Shown: positions 1 to 8,391, numbered from the stretch's first letter. The stretch: DNA of 27,689 nt from Bacteroidales bacterium (GCA_020636835.1 JACJXC010000010.1:1-27689), one strand, 5' to 3'. Numbers and translations are program-made. The notes: generated by a model from the sequence alone, not told the origin.

Positions 1-193
1 AAATTTGAAGATTTCTCGAAATTATATGCTATTCGTCTGATTTGCAAGGTGGTTTTTTTTCAAAAAAATCACCTTAATAAATGTAAGGTTAACGGATCGG
101 AAACAAGTGTAAACACGCGTAAAAACACTATTAAACTGATAAGCAATAACATCATAAAAAATACCATTTCGATGAATAAACTCCGCCTTGAAC
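1..193. other. Non-coding left edge of the window
   Basis: I see no convincing coding region here. The most visible structure is an imperfect inverted repeat at 46-75: AAGGTGG followed by a run of T pairs with a run of A followed by TCACCTT, with one G-T wobble. Neither side is followed by a T-run outside the stem, so it is not a standard intrinsic terminator. The segment lies beyond the 3' end of pepD and before whatever gene lies to the left of the window. Confidence 0.5.
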
Positions 194-228
194 AAAAAAA
201 GTCCATCTGAAACTACCAGATGGACTTA
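194..228 (-). terminator. Intrinsic terminator of pepD
   Basis: An 11-bp perfect stem is formed by AAGTCCATCTG (199-209) and CAGATGGACTT (217-227) around a 7-base loop. Read on the minus strand it is followed by a run of seven T (the A-run at 194-200). It lies 24 bases beyond the pepD stop codon, which fits a rho-independent terminator. Confidence 0.85.
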
Positions 229-251
229 ATCTATATATAATATGATGGATA

Positions 252-1715
252 TTACTTTGTAGGCACGTTTCTTAACACCTCAACAAGGAAATCCCAGAAC
301 TTAAGAACGGTTGCGATATTCACCTTCTCGTCAGGAGAATGGGGGTAGCGGATGGTTGGTCCAAACGAAATCATATCCCAATTAGGGTAAGCGCCACCAA
401 GCAATCCGCATTCAAGGCCCGCATGTATGGCTTTAATTTCGGGAATTTTGCCATACTTCGCTTTATAAACATTCTGCATTACCTTTAAAATAGGAGAGCT
501 AGGATTGGGTTTCCAGCCAGGATAACCTCCGGTGAAATTGATATCGGCACCGGCCAGTTCAAAAATGGCTGCCATTTTTTCGGCGAGAGCATCTTTTGAA
601 GTTTCAACCGAACTACGCATTAAGCATTGACCATGAATGGCTGCTCCATCGGAATAGACGCGTGCTAAGTTATTGGATGTTTCAACAAGACCAGGCATTG
701 TATCGCTCATTCGAATCACCCCGTTGGGGCATCCAAAGAATGCCCGAATAGCATTGGCTTGCACCTTAGGGTCGATAATCGACGCAGGCATATCGGTTTT
801 CTCAACAACAAAAGCAAGATTTGGCTCCGTAACGGCAAATTCGGCCTTATATATATTAAGGTATTCGGCTGCTGCCTTCTCAAACTTTGCAGAATTAGCG
901 GTAGGAACAACTACAACAGCAAATGCCTCGCGGGGGAGTGCATTACGCAAACTACCGCCATCGATAGATGCCACTTTAACATCTAAAGTGCTCTCGACAT
1001 TGTAAAGGAAACGGAATAGCAGTTTGATTGAGTTTGCACGACCAAGTATAATATCCATACCTGAGTGTCCACCCTTTAAGCCAGTAATGGCAACTCGATA
1101 TGCATTAACTCCACTTGGAACAGCAGCAGTTTTATACTCAAACTTAATATTGGCATCAAGACCACCTGCACAACCCACGTATAGTTCACCTTCGTCCTCG
1201 GAGTCGAGATTCATAAGAATATCGCCTTTAAGCAAGCCTTGTTTTAGCCCGAATGCACCGGTCATCCCAGTTTCCTCGTCGATGGTGAACAACCCTTCGA
1301 TGGGGCCATGCACCAAATCTTTAGCCTCGAGTACGGCCATAGCTGCAGCAACACCAATTCCATTATCGGCACCAAGAGTAGTTCCATTGGCGGTAACCCA
1401 CTCGCCATCAACATAAGCCTCGATTGGATCCTTGGTGAAATCGTGAGCTTTGTCGCTGTTCTTTTGGGGAACCATATCGATATGTCCCTGAAGCACAACG
1501 CCCATTCTATTCTCCATTCCAGGAGTGGCCGGTTTACGGATAATCACGTTGCCAACCTCATCGACAATGGTTTCGAGGCCATTCTGTTTCCCGAAATTAA
1601 CCATGAAATCGATAGCGGCTTTTTCGTGCTTCGATGGACGGGGAATTTGCGTTAGGCTGTAGAAATGCTTCCAAAGCCGTTGGGGATCGAGTTTAAAAAT
1701 TTCTTTATTCATCAT
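252..1715 (-). CDS. pepD: Aminoacyl-histidine dipeptidase (peptidase family M20C, PepD-like)
   Basis: This is a cytosolic metallopeptidase that hydrolyses dipeptides, classically Xaa-His. Its 487 residues match the usual PepD length (about 485). The M20 metal and catalytic residues are visible: LQGHID (H78, D80), LGADNGIG (D117), TIDEETGMTG (E147 catalytic, E148 metal), the NLDSEDEGE segment, and a late IHAGLECGLL histidine/glutamate motif. No signal peptide is seen. The start could be either of two adjacent ATG codons (1713-1715 or the next one); the difference is one residue. I found no exact TAnnTTTG promoter upstream. It is monocistronic, with its own terminator downstream and the divergent thioredoxin-like gene upstream. 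Family assignment is firm; the exact substrate range in this organism is inference. Confidence 0.95.
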   Translation of the reverse strand: MMNKEIFKLDPQRLWKHFYSLTQIPRPSKHEKAAIDFMVNFGKQNGLETIVDEVGNVIIRKPATPGMENRMGVVLQGHIDMVPQKNSDKAHDFTKDPIEAYVDGEWVTANGTTLGADNGIGVAAAMAVLEAKDLVHGPIEGLFTIDEETGMTGAFGLKQGLLKGDILMNLDSEDEGELYVGCAGGLDANIKFEYKTAAVPSGVNAYRVAITGLKGGHSGMDIILGRANSIKLLFRFLYNVESTLDVKVASIDGGSLRNALPREAFAVVVVPTANSAKFEKAAAEYLNIYKAEFAVTEPNLAFVVEKTDMPASIIDPKVQANAIRAFFGCPNGVIRMSDTMPGLVETSNNLARVYSDGAAIHGQCLMRSSVETSKDALAEKMAAIFELAGADINFTGGYPGWKPNPSSPILKVMQNVYKAKYGKIPEIKAIHAGLECGLLGGAYPNWDMISFGPTIRYPHSPDEKVNIATVLKFWDFLVEVLRNVPTK

Positions 1716-2034
1716 TATAGAATATTTAGTTAATTAATTATAAATATGTTAGATTAATAATTTCAAAAATCCTTATTGAGCAGATGGAACACCCATATTT
1801 TATAAATTCTTACATGTTAAAGATGCTTACATGGGCGTTTCGTAACATAATCTATTAGTGAATCAACATTACTATTTATGCCAATAAAATTACCCACAAT
1901 TTTTAACCTACCCAAATTAAATACAGAACCAAATAAAAAATGAAGGACAAAAATCATTAAAAATGGGAATTGTTTTTTGATATTTAGCGTGTTACACAGT
2001 AATAAATAGTGTTCCGCAAATAGACCGAAGCATT
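1716..2034. other. AT-rich divergent intergenic region between pepD and the thioredoxin-like gene
   Basis: This stretch separates two divergent genes. It must hold the pepD promoter, but I cannot find an exact TAnnTTTG on the minus strand. An 8-base direct repeat CTTACATG occurs at 1809-1816 and 1826-1833, seventeen bases apart. An open frame can be drawn on the minus strand through 1817-2278, but it runs over the promoter and signal peptide of the thioredoxin gene and has no family resemblance, so I treat the region as non-coding. Confidence 0.5.
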
Positions 2035-2063
2035 TTGGGGTTATAATTTTATGTTTACATTTG
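2035..2063 (+). promoter_or_regulatory. Bacteroidota-type promoter of the thioredoxin-like gene
   Basis: TTG at 2035-2037 (within TTTTG), an 18-base spacer, and TACATTTG at 2056-2063 match the Bacteroidota -33/-7 pattern. The -7 box ends 18 bases before the ATG at 2082. It therefore rules out the alternative in-frame TTG at 2061, which lies inside the -7 box. Confidence 0.75.
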
Positions 2064-2081
2064 CCGTTAAATACGAATACA

Positions 2082-2624
2082 ATGAGAAAACGCTTACTAA
2101 TACTAAGTTCATTTATAGTACTTAGCCTCGGCATCGATGCGCAAGAAACAGCGGCAATAAAATGGTACACCATGGAGGAGGCGCTAGAGCTGAATGCTAA
2201 AAATCCCAAGAAGATATTTATTGATATATACACCGATTGGTGCGGATGGTGTAAGGTGATGGACAAGAATACCTTCAATAATCCTTACATAGCCAAATAC
2301 CTTAGCGACAACTTTTATCCCGTTAAATTCAATGCCGAAGGGACTAGCGAATTCAGTTTAAAAGGACAAGTATTCAAAAATAGGAAACAGGGGGAGCGAT
2401 CGCCCCACGATTTTGCCATTGCGATACTAAAAGGGAAACTATCGTACCCTTCCATTGCATTCTTGGATTCCACCAATGCTCCAATAACCTACATTTCGGG
2501 CTATCTAAAACCCGAACAATTAGAACCCGTACTGGTTTACGTGAACGAGGAGAGGTATAAAAAGGAACAATGGGACGTATTCATGGCTAAATTTGTAAGC
2601 AACCTCCCCACACCGAAAGAATAG
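2082..2624 (+). CDS. Secreted thioredoxin-fold protein with a CGWC active site
   Basis: The 180-residue protein starts at the ATG at 2082, giving a clear signal peptide (MRKR followed by a hydrophobic stretch ending near DAQ, residue 21). The thioredoxin-like domain has the redox motif DWCGWCK (C54-C57) and a cis-proline candidate in KLSYPSIAF (P123). The pattern resembles the DsbD C-terminal/thioredoxin_7 group rather than cytosolic thioredoxin. It probably works as a periplasmic thiol-disulfide reductase or isomerase; the electron donor is not visible here. An in-frame upstream TTG at 2061 is rejected because it lies in the promoter. The gene converges on the DUF4831 gene with only 8 bases between stop codons. 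Fold is near certain; the specific partner is unknown. Confidence 0.9.
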   Translation: MRKRLLILSSFIVLSLGIDAQETAAIKWYTMEEALELNAKNPKKIFIDIYTDWCGWCKVMDKNTFNNPYIAKYLSDNFYPVKFNAEGTSEFSLKGQVFKNRKQGERSPHDFAIAILKGKLSYPSIAFLDSTNAPITYISGYLKPEQLEPVLVYVNEERYKKEQWDVFMAKFVSNLPTPKE

Positions 2625-2632
2625 CAAAGCCG

Positions 2633-3724
2633 TTACTTAACCAATAGTTGCTTAATGGGCAATATGGCGGTTGGGCCGTACTGGTATATGGGAAGACGAT
2701 GTGTGGCGAGGTCGGTTTTGCCATCGGAAAGGCGAACAACCGCATTAACCGGAATGCGGTAGTAAACCTGATTGAATCTATTTTTTGAGGCATTATCGGC
2801 TATTGATTTGAAAAACTGAGAATAGATCTCGGGCAACGCCTCGGGCTCAAGCTGAAGCAGGATTGGATTCCCCGACATATCGTTCGCAGCAACAACTCCC
2901 CTAGAAGCAGAGAAACGGAAGGCTATATTTGTTTCGCCCTCGGGATTTGTGGGAGTGTATAGAATATGGCGTGATACAGACTCAGCATACTGCTTTCCTA
3001 CAAACAGGGCAAGGTACTCCTTCTCCAGCGCATCAATTTGATTGAACAGAACGGCTAGGGCATCGCCACTAAGGGGCTGATCCACATCGATGGTCATAAA
3101 CTCCATACGCTTTTTCCGTAAACTGAATATCAGGTCGGCGGCTTCCTTTGCCTTTTCCTCAAGGTTCCGCTCTATAATCATACTTTTCTGCACAGGAATA
3201 CGAACAAAACTGCTATCGCGCTGCACCTTTGAGTAGAAGGTGGTTTTCTCCTCCACAATGAAAGGGCTAACCGACAAATCGGTAAAACTTTCACGCACCC
3301 CATTAGTAAATAAGCTGGAACAAGGAGATTGTGCCGTAAAATTGGTAACAGGCAGAATCAAACCGGAATTGATAACCTGAAAGAAATCCAAAACGGAGCT
3401 CTTATCGAGCGAAGCGGCGTACAATGCGGACGGGTCGGACTCCACTGTGGAGCGAATTGAGATCCCGGTTATGGTATGTTCTTCGGATTGAACAGTGGGC
3501 ACATCCGAAATACCAAGGTATTTTGATGCAAATTGGGAATAGGGACCAGGGATTGTTACCACACGCGACTCCTCTACAGTAATACTAAGGACTGTGCGGG
3601 GCAGCGCATAAACAACTCCCTCGGCCTTAAGTTCAGCCGAGCCAATGGGTTTAACAGTAATGTTTTTAGTACAGGCCAAAACAACGAATGGCATCGCAAC
3701 AAATAAAATACGGGAATAACGCAT
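2633..3724 (-). CDS. DUF4831 family lipoprotein
   Basis: This is a 363-residue exported protein with a lipobox at its N-terminus (VVLAC, C18), so it should be lipid-anchored in the periplasm or outer membrane. I recognise the overall pattern as the DUF4831 family found across Bacteroidota: a VVYALPRTVLSITVEE segment, then GPYSQFASKYLGISDV, and a later FRFSASRGVV segment. No biochemical function is established that I know of. It starts only 3 bases after the stop of the NAD(P)H-hydrate repair gene, so the two are almost certainly co-transcribed. The pairing may be positional rather than functional, because the partner is cytosolic. Confidence 0.85.
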   Translation of the reverse strand: MRYSRILFVAMPFVVLACTKNITVKPIGSAELKAEGVVYALPRTVLSITVEESRVVTIPGPYSQFASKYLGISDVPTVQSEEHTITGISIRSTVESDPSALYAASLDKSSVLDFFQVINSGLILPVTNFTAQSPCSSLFTNGVRESFTDLSVSPFIVEEKTTFYSKVQRDSSFVRIPVQKSMIIERNLEEKAKEAADLIFSLRKKRMEFMTIDVDQPLSGDALAVLFNQIDALEKEYLALFVGKQYAESVSRHILYTPTNPEGETNIAFRFSASRGVVAANDMSGNPILLQLEPEALPEIYSQFFKSIADNASKNRFNQVYYRIPVNAVVRLSDGKTDLATHRLPIYQYGPTAILPIKQLLVK

Positions 3725-3727
3725 GGT

Positions 3728-5239
3728 TTATAAATTTACGGTAACACATTTAAACGCTAAAGGTAGCGATTCTATTATATCGATAGCAGTAATTGATGTT
3801 TCGCCAATGTTATTTTTAGCTATATCGCCAGCCAGTCCATGCACAAAAACGCCAATACGGGCAGAACAAACGGGCGAATACCCTTGACCCAGCAGCGAGC
3901 CAATAATGCCGGAGAGCACATCGCCACTTCCACCTGTAGCCATTCCCGGGGTCCCCGTTGAGTTAAAATAAACCTCACCATCGGAACTTACCACCTGCGT
4001 GTATGCCCCCTTGAGCACAATTACTACCTGGTACTGCCGGGCAACCTCGATGGCACGCATTAATCGATCGGCGCCACAAGCCGACTGACCAAATAGCCGA
4101 TCGAACTCGCCCGGGTGAGGAGTTAATACAGTGCCATTCGGGAGTTCTTGAAGTAACGATTTATTAGCCGCGATAATATTCAACGCATCGGCATCGAGTA
4201 AAAGCGGGGTATTAACCCTCATCAACAAATCGGTAACCCCTTGAACTGTTCGCGCAGCCACTCCTAAACCCGGGCCAACACAAATGCTACCATACCGATC
4301 AATACTACCCACCGAGGTTAAATACTTATCGTGCGAATCGATTATACACATGGCCTCGGGCACCTTTTGCTGAGCAACCACATAACCGCAACGGGGCACA
4401 TGCATGGTAACCAATCCAGCCCCAGCCTTGGCAACGGCCAATGCACAAAGCACTGCAGCCCCCATCATCCCCTCGCTTCCGGCAACCACAAGACAATGTC
4501 CATAAGAACCTTTGTGCGAAAATACCGATCGGGGCTTCAGCATATCCTGAACATCGGATAGCTGTGTATAATAATAAGGTGTATCGATACTATCAATTAC
4601 TAAGCGATGAAGCCCAATTGGCAACACGTGCCACTCCTTAACGAATGGATAGTTTTCGGCAAAAAAGAAGCAAAGTTTAGGAAACTGAAACGACAAACAC
4701 ACATCGGCCTCTACTACATCGTTCCCATTGGGGTGGGGATTCAATTCGGCGTACAAGCCAGAGGGTACATCAACCGAAATAACAGTAGCCATAGAGCGAT
4801 TGATATGCCGAACCAAATTGGCCACAACACCCTGAAGTGGGCGCGACAAACCCGAACCGTATAAAGCATCGATTATCACATCGGAACTTGAAATATCGGG
4901 AAACCCGGAGTCGGCGGCAATAACCTTAACATCTACATTAAGTCGGGCAAGCGCCTGAAGGTTAGCCTCAAAATCGGGCGAAAAGGAAGACGACTGCAAA
5001 TACCAAACCCTCACATTGTAACCTGTACAATGGAGGTGCCGAGCCAAAGCCAACCCATCGCCCCCATTATTGCCTGGGCCACAAAACACCAAAACCCTCG
5101 ACAGCACGGAGATACGACCAACAATCCAGCCAAAAAGAGCATTCGCAGCGCGCTCCATCAAATCGATAGACTCAATGGGCTCATTGGTAATGGTATAGGA
5201 ATCGATGCTACGAATCTGTTCCGATGTAAATACTTTCAC
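3728..5239 (-). CDS. nnr: Bifunctional NAD(P)H-hydrate epimerase / ADP-dependent NAD(P)H-hydrate dehydratase
   Basis: This is a 503-residue fusion of the two NAD(P)HX repair activities. The N-terminal YjeF_N (epimerase) half runs to about residue 215 and carries CGPGNNGGDG at 53-62 plus a VSVDVPSGL segment. The C-terminal YjeF_C (dehydratase, ribokinase-like) half runs from about 235 and shows LLLDADALN, VLTPHPGEFDRL near 375 and the nucleotide-binding GSGDVLSGIIG near 437. It converts the R epimer of hydrated NAD(P)H to the S form and dehydrates that using ADP. The length is normal for the bacterial fusion. It is the first gene of a two-gene unit with the DUF4831 lipoprotein. Confidence 0.96.
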   Translation of the reverse strand: MKVFTSEQIRSIDSYTITNEPIESIDLMERAANALFGWIVGRISVLSRVLVFCGPGNNGGDGLALARHLHCTGYNVRVWYLQSSSFSPDFEANLQALARLNVDVKVIAADSGFPDISSSDVIIDALYGSGLSRPLQGVVANLVRHINRSMATVISVDVPSGLYAELNPHPNGNDVVEADVCLSFQFPKLCFFFAENYPFVKEWHVLPIGLHRLVIDSIDTPYYYTQLSDVQDMLKPRSVFSHKGSYGHCLVVAGSEGMMGAAVLCALAVAKAGAGLVTMHVPRCGYVVAQQKVPEAMCIIDSHDKYLTSVGSIDRYGSICVGPGLGVAARTVQGVTDLLMRVNTPLLLDADALNIIAANKSLLQELPNGTVLTPHPGEFDRLFGQSACGADRLMRAIEVARQYQVVIVLKGAYTQVVSSDGEVYFNSTGTPGMATGGSGDVLSGIIGSLLGQGYSPVCSARIGVFVHGLAGDIAKNNIGETSITAIDIIESLPLAFKCVTVNL

Positions 5240-5265
5240 CTGAAATGCAATAAACGATTACATAC

Positions 5266-5273
5266 CAAAATTA
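5266..5273 (-). promoter_or_regulatory. Possible -7 box for the nnr-DUF4831 unit
   Basis: The plus strand reads CAAAATTA, which is TAATTTTG (TAnnTTTG) on the minus strand, 26 bases before the nnr ATG. A clean -33 TTG is not present at the expected distance; the best match is TGTG near 5293-5296. The call rests on the -7 box alone. Confidence 0.45.
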
Positions 5274-5414
5274 GTTTAAATCGACACATTTAGCACACCG
5301 CTAAAGATAATTTGGGCTAAGTGTAAACCGCGATCGCAGTACATCACCCTGCATACCAATCAATTACAATACACTAATAAAACCACAAATATTTTAATAA
5401 CATCAATTTAACAG

Positions 5415-5444
5415 TTGGAAATAAACTAAAATGAAGTATTTTTG
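5415..5444 (+). promoter_or_regulatory. Bacteroidota-type promoter of the POT transporter
   Basis: TTG at 5415-5417, a 19-base spacer and TATTTTTG at 5437-5444 match the Bacteroidota consensus exactly. They lie 53 bases before the ATG at 5498. The remainder of 5240-5414 is non-coding with no other structure that I can see. Confidence 0.8.
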
Positions 5445-5497
5445 TCAAATTCTCAAAAAAAGGAACGAATATTTACTAACTAAATAAATAATAACCT

Positions 5498-7054
5498 ATG
5501 TTTAAAAATCATCCTAAAGGATTGCTAGGAGCAGCACTCTCGAATATGGGAGAGCGTTTCGGGTTCTACATCATGATGGCAATCCTAACACTATTCATTT
5601 CGGCCAAGTTCGGTTTATCCGAAACGACTACAGGCTACGTATATTCAGCATTTTACGCATCTATCTACCTATTGGCTTTGGTTGGTGGCCTAATTGCCGA
5701 CAGAACCAAGCGGTACAAAGGCACAATCCTAACCGGTTTAGTAATGATGGCCGTGGGTTACCTAATTATTGCAATCCCCACCCCTACCCCAGTTCCAAGC
5801 ATGGGACTATACCTAGCGTTAACATGCTTTGGCCTTTTGGTTATTGCGTTTGGTAATGGTTTATTCAAGGGGAACCTTCAGGCCATTGTTGGTCAGATGT
5901 ACGATAACAACGAATATTCAGACAGGCGCGACTCCGGATTCCAGATATTCTACATGTTCATCAACATTGGAGGTTTTTTTGCCCCATGGATTGCAATTGG
6001 CGTTCGCAACTGGTGGTTAAAAGTTAATAATTTCGATTACAACGCCGGGCTACCTGAGCTATGCCACGAGTACCTCAAGCAAGGCGATGCAATGCCTGCC
6101 GAGTCGTTAACCCGTTTAACCGAATACGCCAATAATGCATACTTAAGCGCGCCGGCCAGTATCGATTTGACCACCTTTGCCAACAGCTACCTCGACGTAT
6201 TCAACCGCGGATTTCAGTACGCTTTTATGGCCGCCATTGTGGCAATGCTAATTTCGTTGGTTATTTACATTACCAATAAGAATAAATTCCCAGATCCCGC
6301 ACAAAAAGGCACATCTAAATCCAACACCTCAATCAGCAAGGAAGAAATCCAGATGAGCGTTCAGGAAATCAAACAGCGTATTTATGCATTGTTCGCAGTA
6401 TTCGGCATTGTAATCTTCTTCTGGCTATCGTTTCACCAAAACGGATATTCACTAACCCTATTTGCAAGGGACTATGTAAACCTCGACGTAATTAACATCA
6501 ACCTTGGCTTTACCAGCATAAAAGGTGCTGAAATTTTCCAAGCGGTTAACCCATTCTTTGTGGTAACCCTCACCCCGCTCATTATGTGGATATTTGGCAG
6601 CCTTAAACGGAGAGGCAAGGAACCATCAACCCCAATGAAAATTGCCATTGGCATGGGAATCGCATCTTTAGCATACATATTCCTAATGGTATTCTCCTTG
6701 GCTCTACCCGCTAAAGAATCACTATCGTCGATGAGCGCATCGGACATCTCTGCCATGCAGGTTACCCCTTGGATAATGGTAGGACTATACTTTATACTTA
6801 CAGTTGCCGAGCTATTCATTTCGCCACTGGGTATTTCGTTTGTATCCAAAGTAGCCCCTCCTCACCTACAAGGATTAATGCAGGGATTCTGGTTGGCAGC
6901 AACTGCAATCGGTAACTCACTCCTATTCATCGGTGGAATTCTATACACCACTGTGCCTATTTGGGCTTGCTGGTTCGTATTTGTTGCCGCAACCGCCGCC
7001 TCAATGATAGTTATGCTATTTATGGTTAAGTGGCTCGAGCGAGTTGCCCGATAA
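5498..7054 (+). CDS. POT/PTR family proton-dependent oligopeptide transporter
   Basis: This is a 518-residue inner-membrane major facilitator protein with many hydrophobic helices. It starts MFKNHPKG, the typical opening of the Bacteroidota POT group, and carries the family signature around NMGERFGFY (E19, R20, F21). It should import di- and tripeptides using the proton gradient. Compared with the classical ExxERFxYY motif the first glutamate is replaced by N16. A soluble stretch at about residues 170-240 separates two membrane blocks, and a charged loop follows at about 262-300. The gene is monocistronic, with its own promoter and a strong terminator just after the stop. Assignment to the family is firm; the preferred peptides are unknown. 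Confidence 0.94.
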   Translation: MFKNHPKGLLGAALSNMGERFGFYIMMAILTLFISAKFGLSETTTGYVYSAFYASIYLLALVGGLIADRTKRYKGTILTGLVMMAVGYLIIAIPTPTPVPSMGLYLALTCFGLLVIAFGNGLFKGNLQAIVGQMYDNNEYSDRRDSGFQIFYMFINIGGFFAPWIAIGVRNWWLKVNNFDYNAGLPELCHEYLKQGDAMPAESLTRLTEYANNAYLSAPASIDLTTFANSYLDVFNRGFQYAFMAAIVAMLISLVIYITNKNKFPDPAQKGTSKSNTSISKEEIQMSVQEIKQRIYALFAVFGIVIFFWLSFHQNGYSLTLFARDYVNLDVININLGFTSIKGAEIFQAVNPFFVVTLTPLIMWIFGSLKRRGKEPSTPMKIAIGMGIASLAYIFLMVFSLALPAKESLSSMSASDISAMQVTPWIMVGLYFILTVAELFISPLGISFVSKVAPPHLQGLMQGFWLAATAIGNSLLFIGGILYTTVPIWACWFVFVAATAASMIVMLFMVKWLERVAR

Positions 7055-7074
7055 CCCAATTGATAAAAAATAAG

Positions 7075-7104
7075 AAGGGCCGCCCATCGTGGGTGGCCTT
7101 TTTA
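7075..7104 (+). terminator. Intrinsic terminator of the POT transporter gene
   Basis: A 9-bp stem is formed by GGCCGCCCA (7078-7086) and TGGGTGGCC (7090-7098), with one G-T pair and a 3-base loop. It is followed by five T at 7099-7103. It starts about 20 bases after the stop codon. Confidence 0.85.
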
Positions 7105-7131
7105 CATTAAAATAATGATATATTTCACCTT

Positions 7132-7164
7132 TTGTATTATATCCGAAAAATAAGCGTACATTTG
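7132..7164 (+). promoter_or_regulatory. Bacteroidota-type promoter of the RRM gene
   Basis: TTTG ending at 7134, a 22-base spacer and TACATTTG at 7157-7164 fit the consensus, with the spacer at the long end. Transcription would begin near 7171, leaving a 5' untranslated leader of about 120 bases before the ATG at 7291. Confidence 0.65.
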
Positions 7165-7290
7165 CCAAAATTTGAGAAATAAGCAAGCAACGAAAACACT
7201 TTCTGTCTATCACACGTTTTCCCGACTAAAAGATGGTAGTTATTGACTTAGGGCTCGAACAAACAATCAATCATCTAATTTATTTAATTT

Positions 7291-7704
7291 ATGAACATTT
7301 ACGTGTCAGGGCTGAGTTACAGAATCAGCGACGATGACCTAAGACAACTCTTCGAAGAGTACGGCGCGATTAAATCGGCCAAAGTAATTACCGACAGGGA
7401 AACTGGGCGTTCAAGAGGTTTCGGATTCGTTGAAATGGATAACGATGACGAAGCAAAAACAGCAATTGAGGAATTAACCGGTGCTGAGTATGATGGTAAG
7501 GTTATTAGCGTAACCGAGGCCAAACCCAAAACCGACAAACCCCGTGGTGGTGGTGGTTTTAACCGCGACCGTAACGGTGGTGGTGGATTCAACCGTGGCG
7601 GTGGCCGTGGAGGCTACGATCGCGACAGCCGTGGAGGCGGAGAACATCGTGGTGGTGGTTTCGGCGGTGAACGTCGTAGCGGCGGTGGAAGAAGAGAACA
7701 CTAG
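7291..7704 (+). CDS. RRM-domain RNA-binding protein with an Arg/Gly-rich tail
   Basis: The 137-residue cytosolic protein has a single RNA recognition motif at about residues 1-80. It has RNP2-like IYVSGLS (3-9) and RNP1 RGFGFVEM (42-49), including the aromatic F44 and F46 that stack on RNA. Residues from about 84 to the end form a low-complexity tail of RGG, GGG and RDR/DRDS units. Such single-RRM proteins are widespread in Bacteroidota and cyanobacteria, and several are global or cold-responsive RNA binders; the specific role here is inference. The gene has its own promoter, a leader of about 120 bases and a strong terminator. Long open frames in the other frames over the tail are artefacts of the glycine-codon repeats. 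Confidence 0.95.
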   Translation: MNIYVSGLSYRISDDDLRQLFEEYGAIKSAKVITDRETGRSRGFGFVEMDNDDEAKTAIEELTGAEYDGKVISVTEAKPKTDKPRGGGGFNRDRNGGGGFNRGGGRGGYDRDSRGGGEHRGGGFGGERRSGGGRREH

Positions 7705-7722
7705 GATAAACCGTACGATACT

Positions 7723-7752
7723 AAAAAGCAGCCTTTCGGCTGCTTTTTTTTT
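7723..7752 (+). terminator. Intrinsic terminator of the RRM gene
   Basis: An 11-bp stem is formed by AAAAAGCAGCC (7723-7733) and GGCTGCTTTTT (7738-7748) around a TTTC loop, running into a continuous T-run to 7752. It lies about 19 bases after the stop codon. Confidence 0.92.
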
Positions 7753-7856
7753 CACTTTATCATATAAAAAACGATTATACTAACTGAAGAACTACTATCG
7801 AAGAGGGAAAGGGCTAAGGCAATGCCCATAAGTGCAATGCAAAACCCAATTCGAGG

Positions 7857-8237
7857 CTAGTTATGCTTCATCCGTTCTATCTCCACGGCGAAATACTTAG
7901 TACTTCCCCGCCAGGGAACACGGATATACCGTTTAACGTAGTGAACACTCACCCGCTCACCAGTCAAGGCCACCTCCTGCAATTGTTTAACTAAGGAATC
8001 CTGATCGGACGATACCGAGAAATCGAAAGTCTCGGCTATTGGGCTAACACCTTTCAACGCTCCAAACGACTCAATGCTAAGCTTTGCTTCGTAGGTTTTA
8101 AAAAGATAGCCCTTTTCGCCAACCCTTAGTACTCGACCAGCCATCACCCCCTGCTCGTACGAACCCCAGTATAGAAAGGCCAAGAAGCCAAGTAGCAGCA
8201 AAACGATTATTACCAAAATTATTTTAAATACCCTCAT
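7857..8237 (-). CDS. Small membrane-anchored protein of unknown function
   Basis: The 126-residue protein starts with MRVFKI and a single strongly hydrophobic segment (about residues 4-24), then a soluble domain of about 95 residues with a net basic C-terminus (YVKRYIRVPWRGSTKYFAVEIERMKHN). It is probably anchored in the inner membrane with the domain outside the cytosol. I do not recognise a characterised family. A longer frame begins at 8258, but that start falls inside the predicted -7 box, so the ATG at 8237 is preferred. Related Bacteroidota proteins have at times been labelled as 6-phosphogluconate dehydrogenase; nothing in this sequence supports that. Confidence 0.75.
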   Translation of the reverse strand: MRVFKIILVIIVLLLLGFLAFLYWGSYEQGVMAGRVLRVGEKGYLFKTYEAKLSIESFGALKGVSPIAETFDFSVSSDQDSLVKQLQEVALTGERVSVHYVKRYIRVPWRGSTKYFAVEIERMKHN

Positions 8238-8255
8238 TGTCAACTGTTTTAATAA

Positions 8256-8287
8256 CAAATTTACAAAATATAGAAATCAAAAAAACA
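8256..8287 (-). promoter_or_regulatory. Bacteroidota-type promoter of the small membrane protein gene
   Basis: On the plus strand CAAATTTA (8256-8263) is TAAATTTG on the minus strand. CAA at 8285-8287 supplies the -33 TTG with a 21-base spacer. The -7 box lies 18 bases before the ATG at 8237 and excludes the longer start at 8258. Confidence 0.65.
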
Positions 8288-8391
8288 ATACTTAAAATGA
8301 TTTTGAAAGGATAACAAAAAAATGGTAAAAAACGCTCTTGCTGAATAAACAAAAATACACGAACCCATGGAAATACGCCTCACATTGGGTT

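Noticed and set aside
1817..2278. Minus-strand open frame of about 150 codons between pepD and the thioredoxin-like gene
   Set aside because: It covers the thioredoxin promoter, signal peptide and active-site region on the opposite strand, and shows no family-like pattern; the plus-strand gene explains it.
4331..4864. Plus-strand open frames inside the NAD(P)H-hydrate repair gene
   Set aside because: They are antisense shadows of a well-recognised two-domain enzyme and have no start context or motifs.
7540..7690. Short GGTGGTGGT-type repeats that could look like a repeat array
   Set aside because: They are glycine codons of the RRM protein's tail, of irregular length, with no spacers; not CRISPR or tandem-repeat DNA.
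7474..7783. Extra open frames on both strands over the tail of the RRM gene
   Set aside because: They come from the repetitive Gly/Arg codons read out of frame, giving Thr/Val-rich nonsense proteins.
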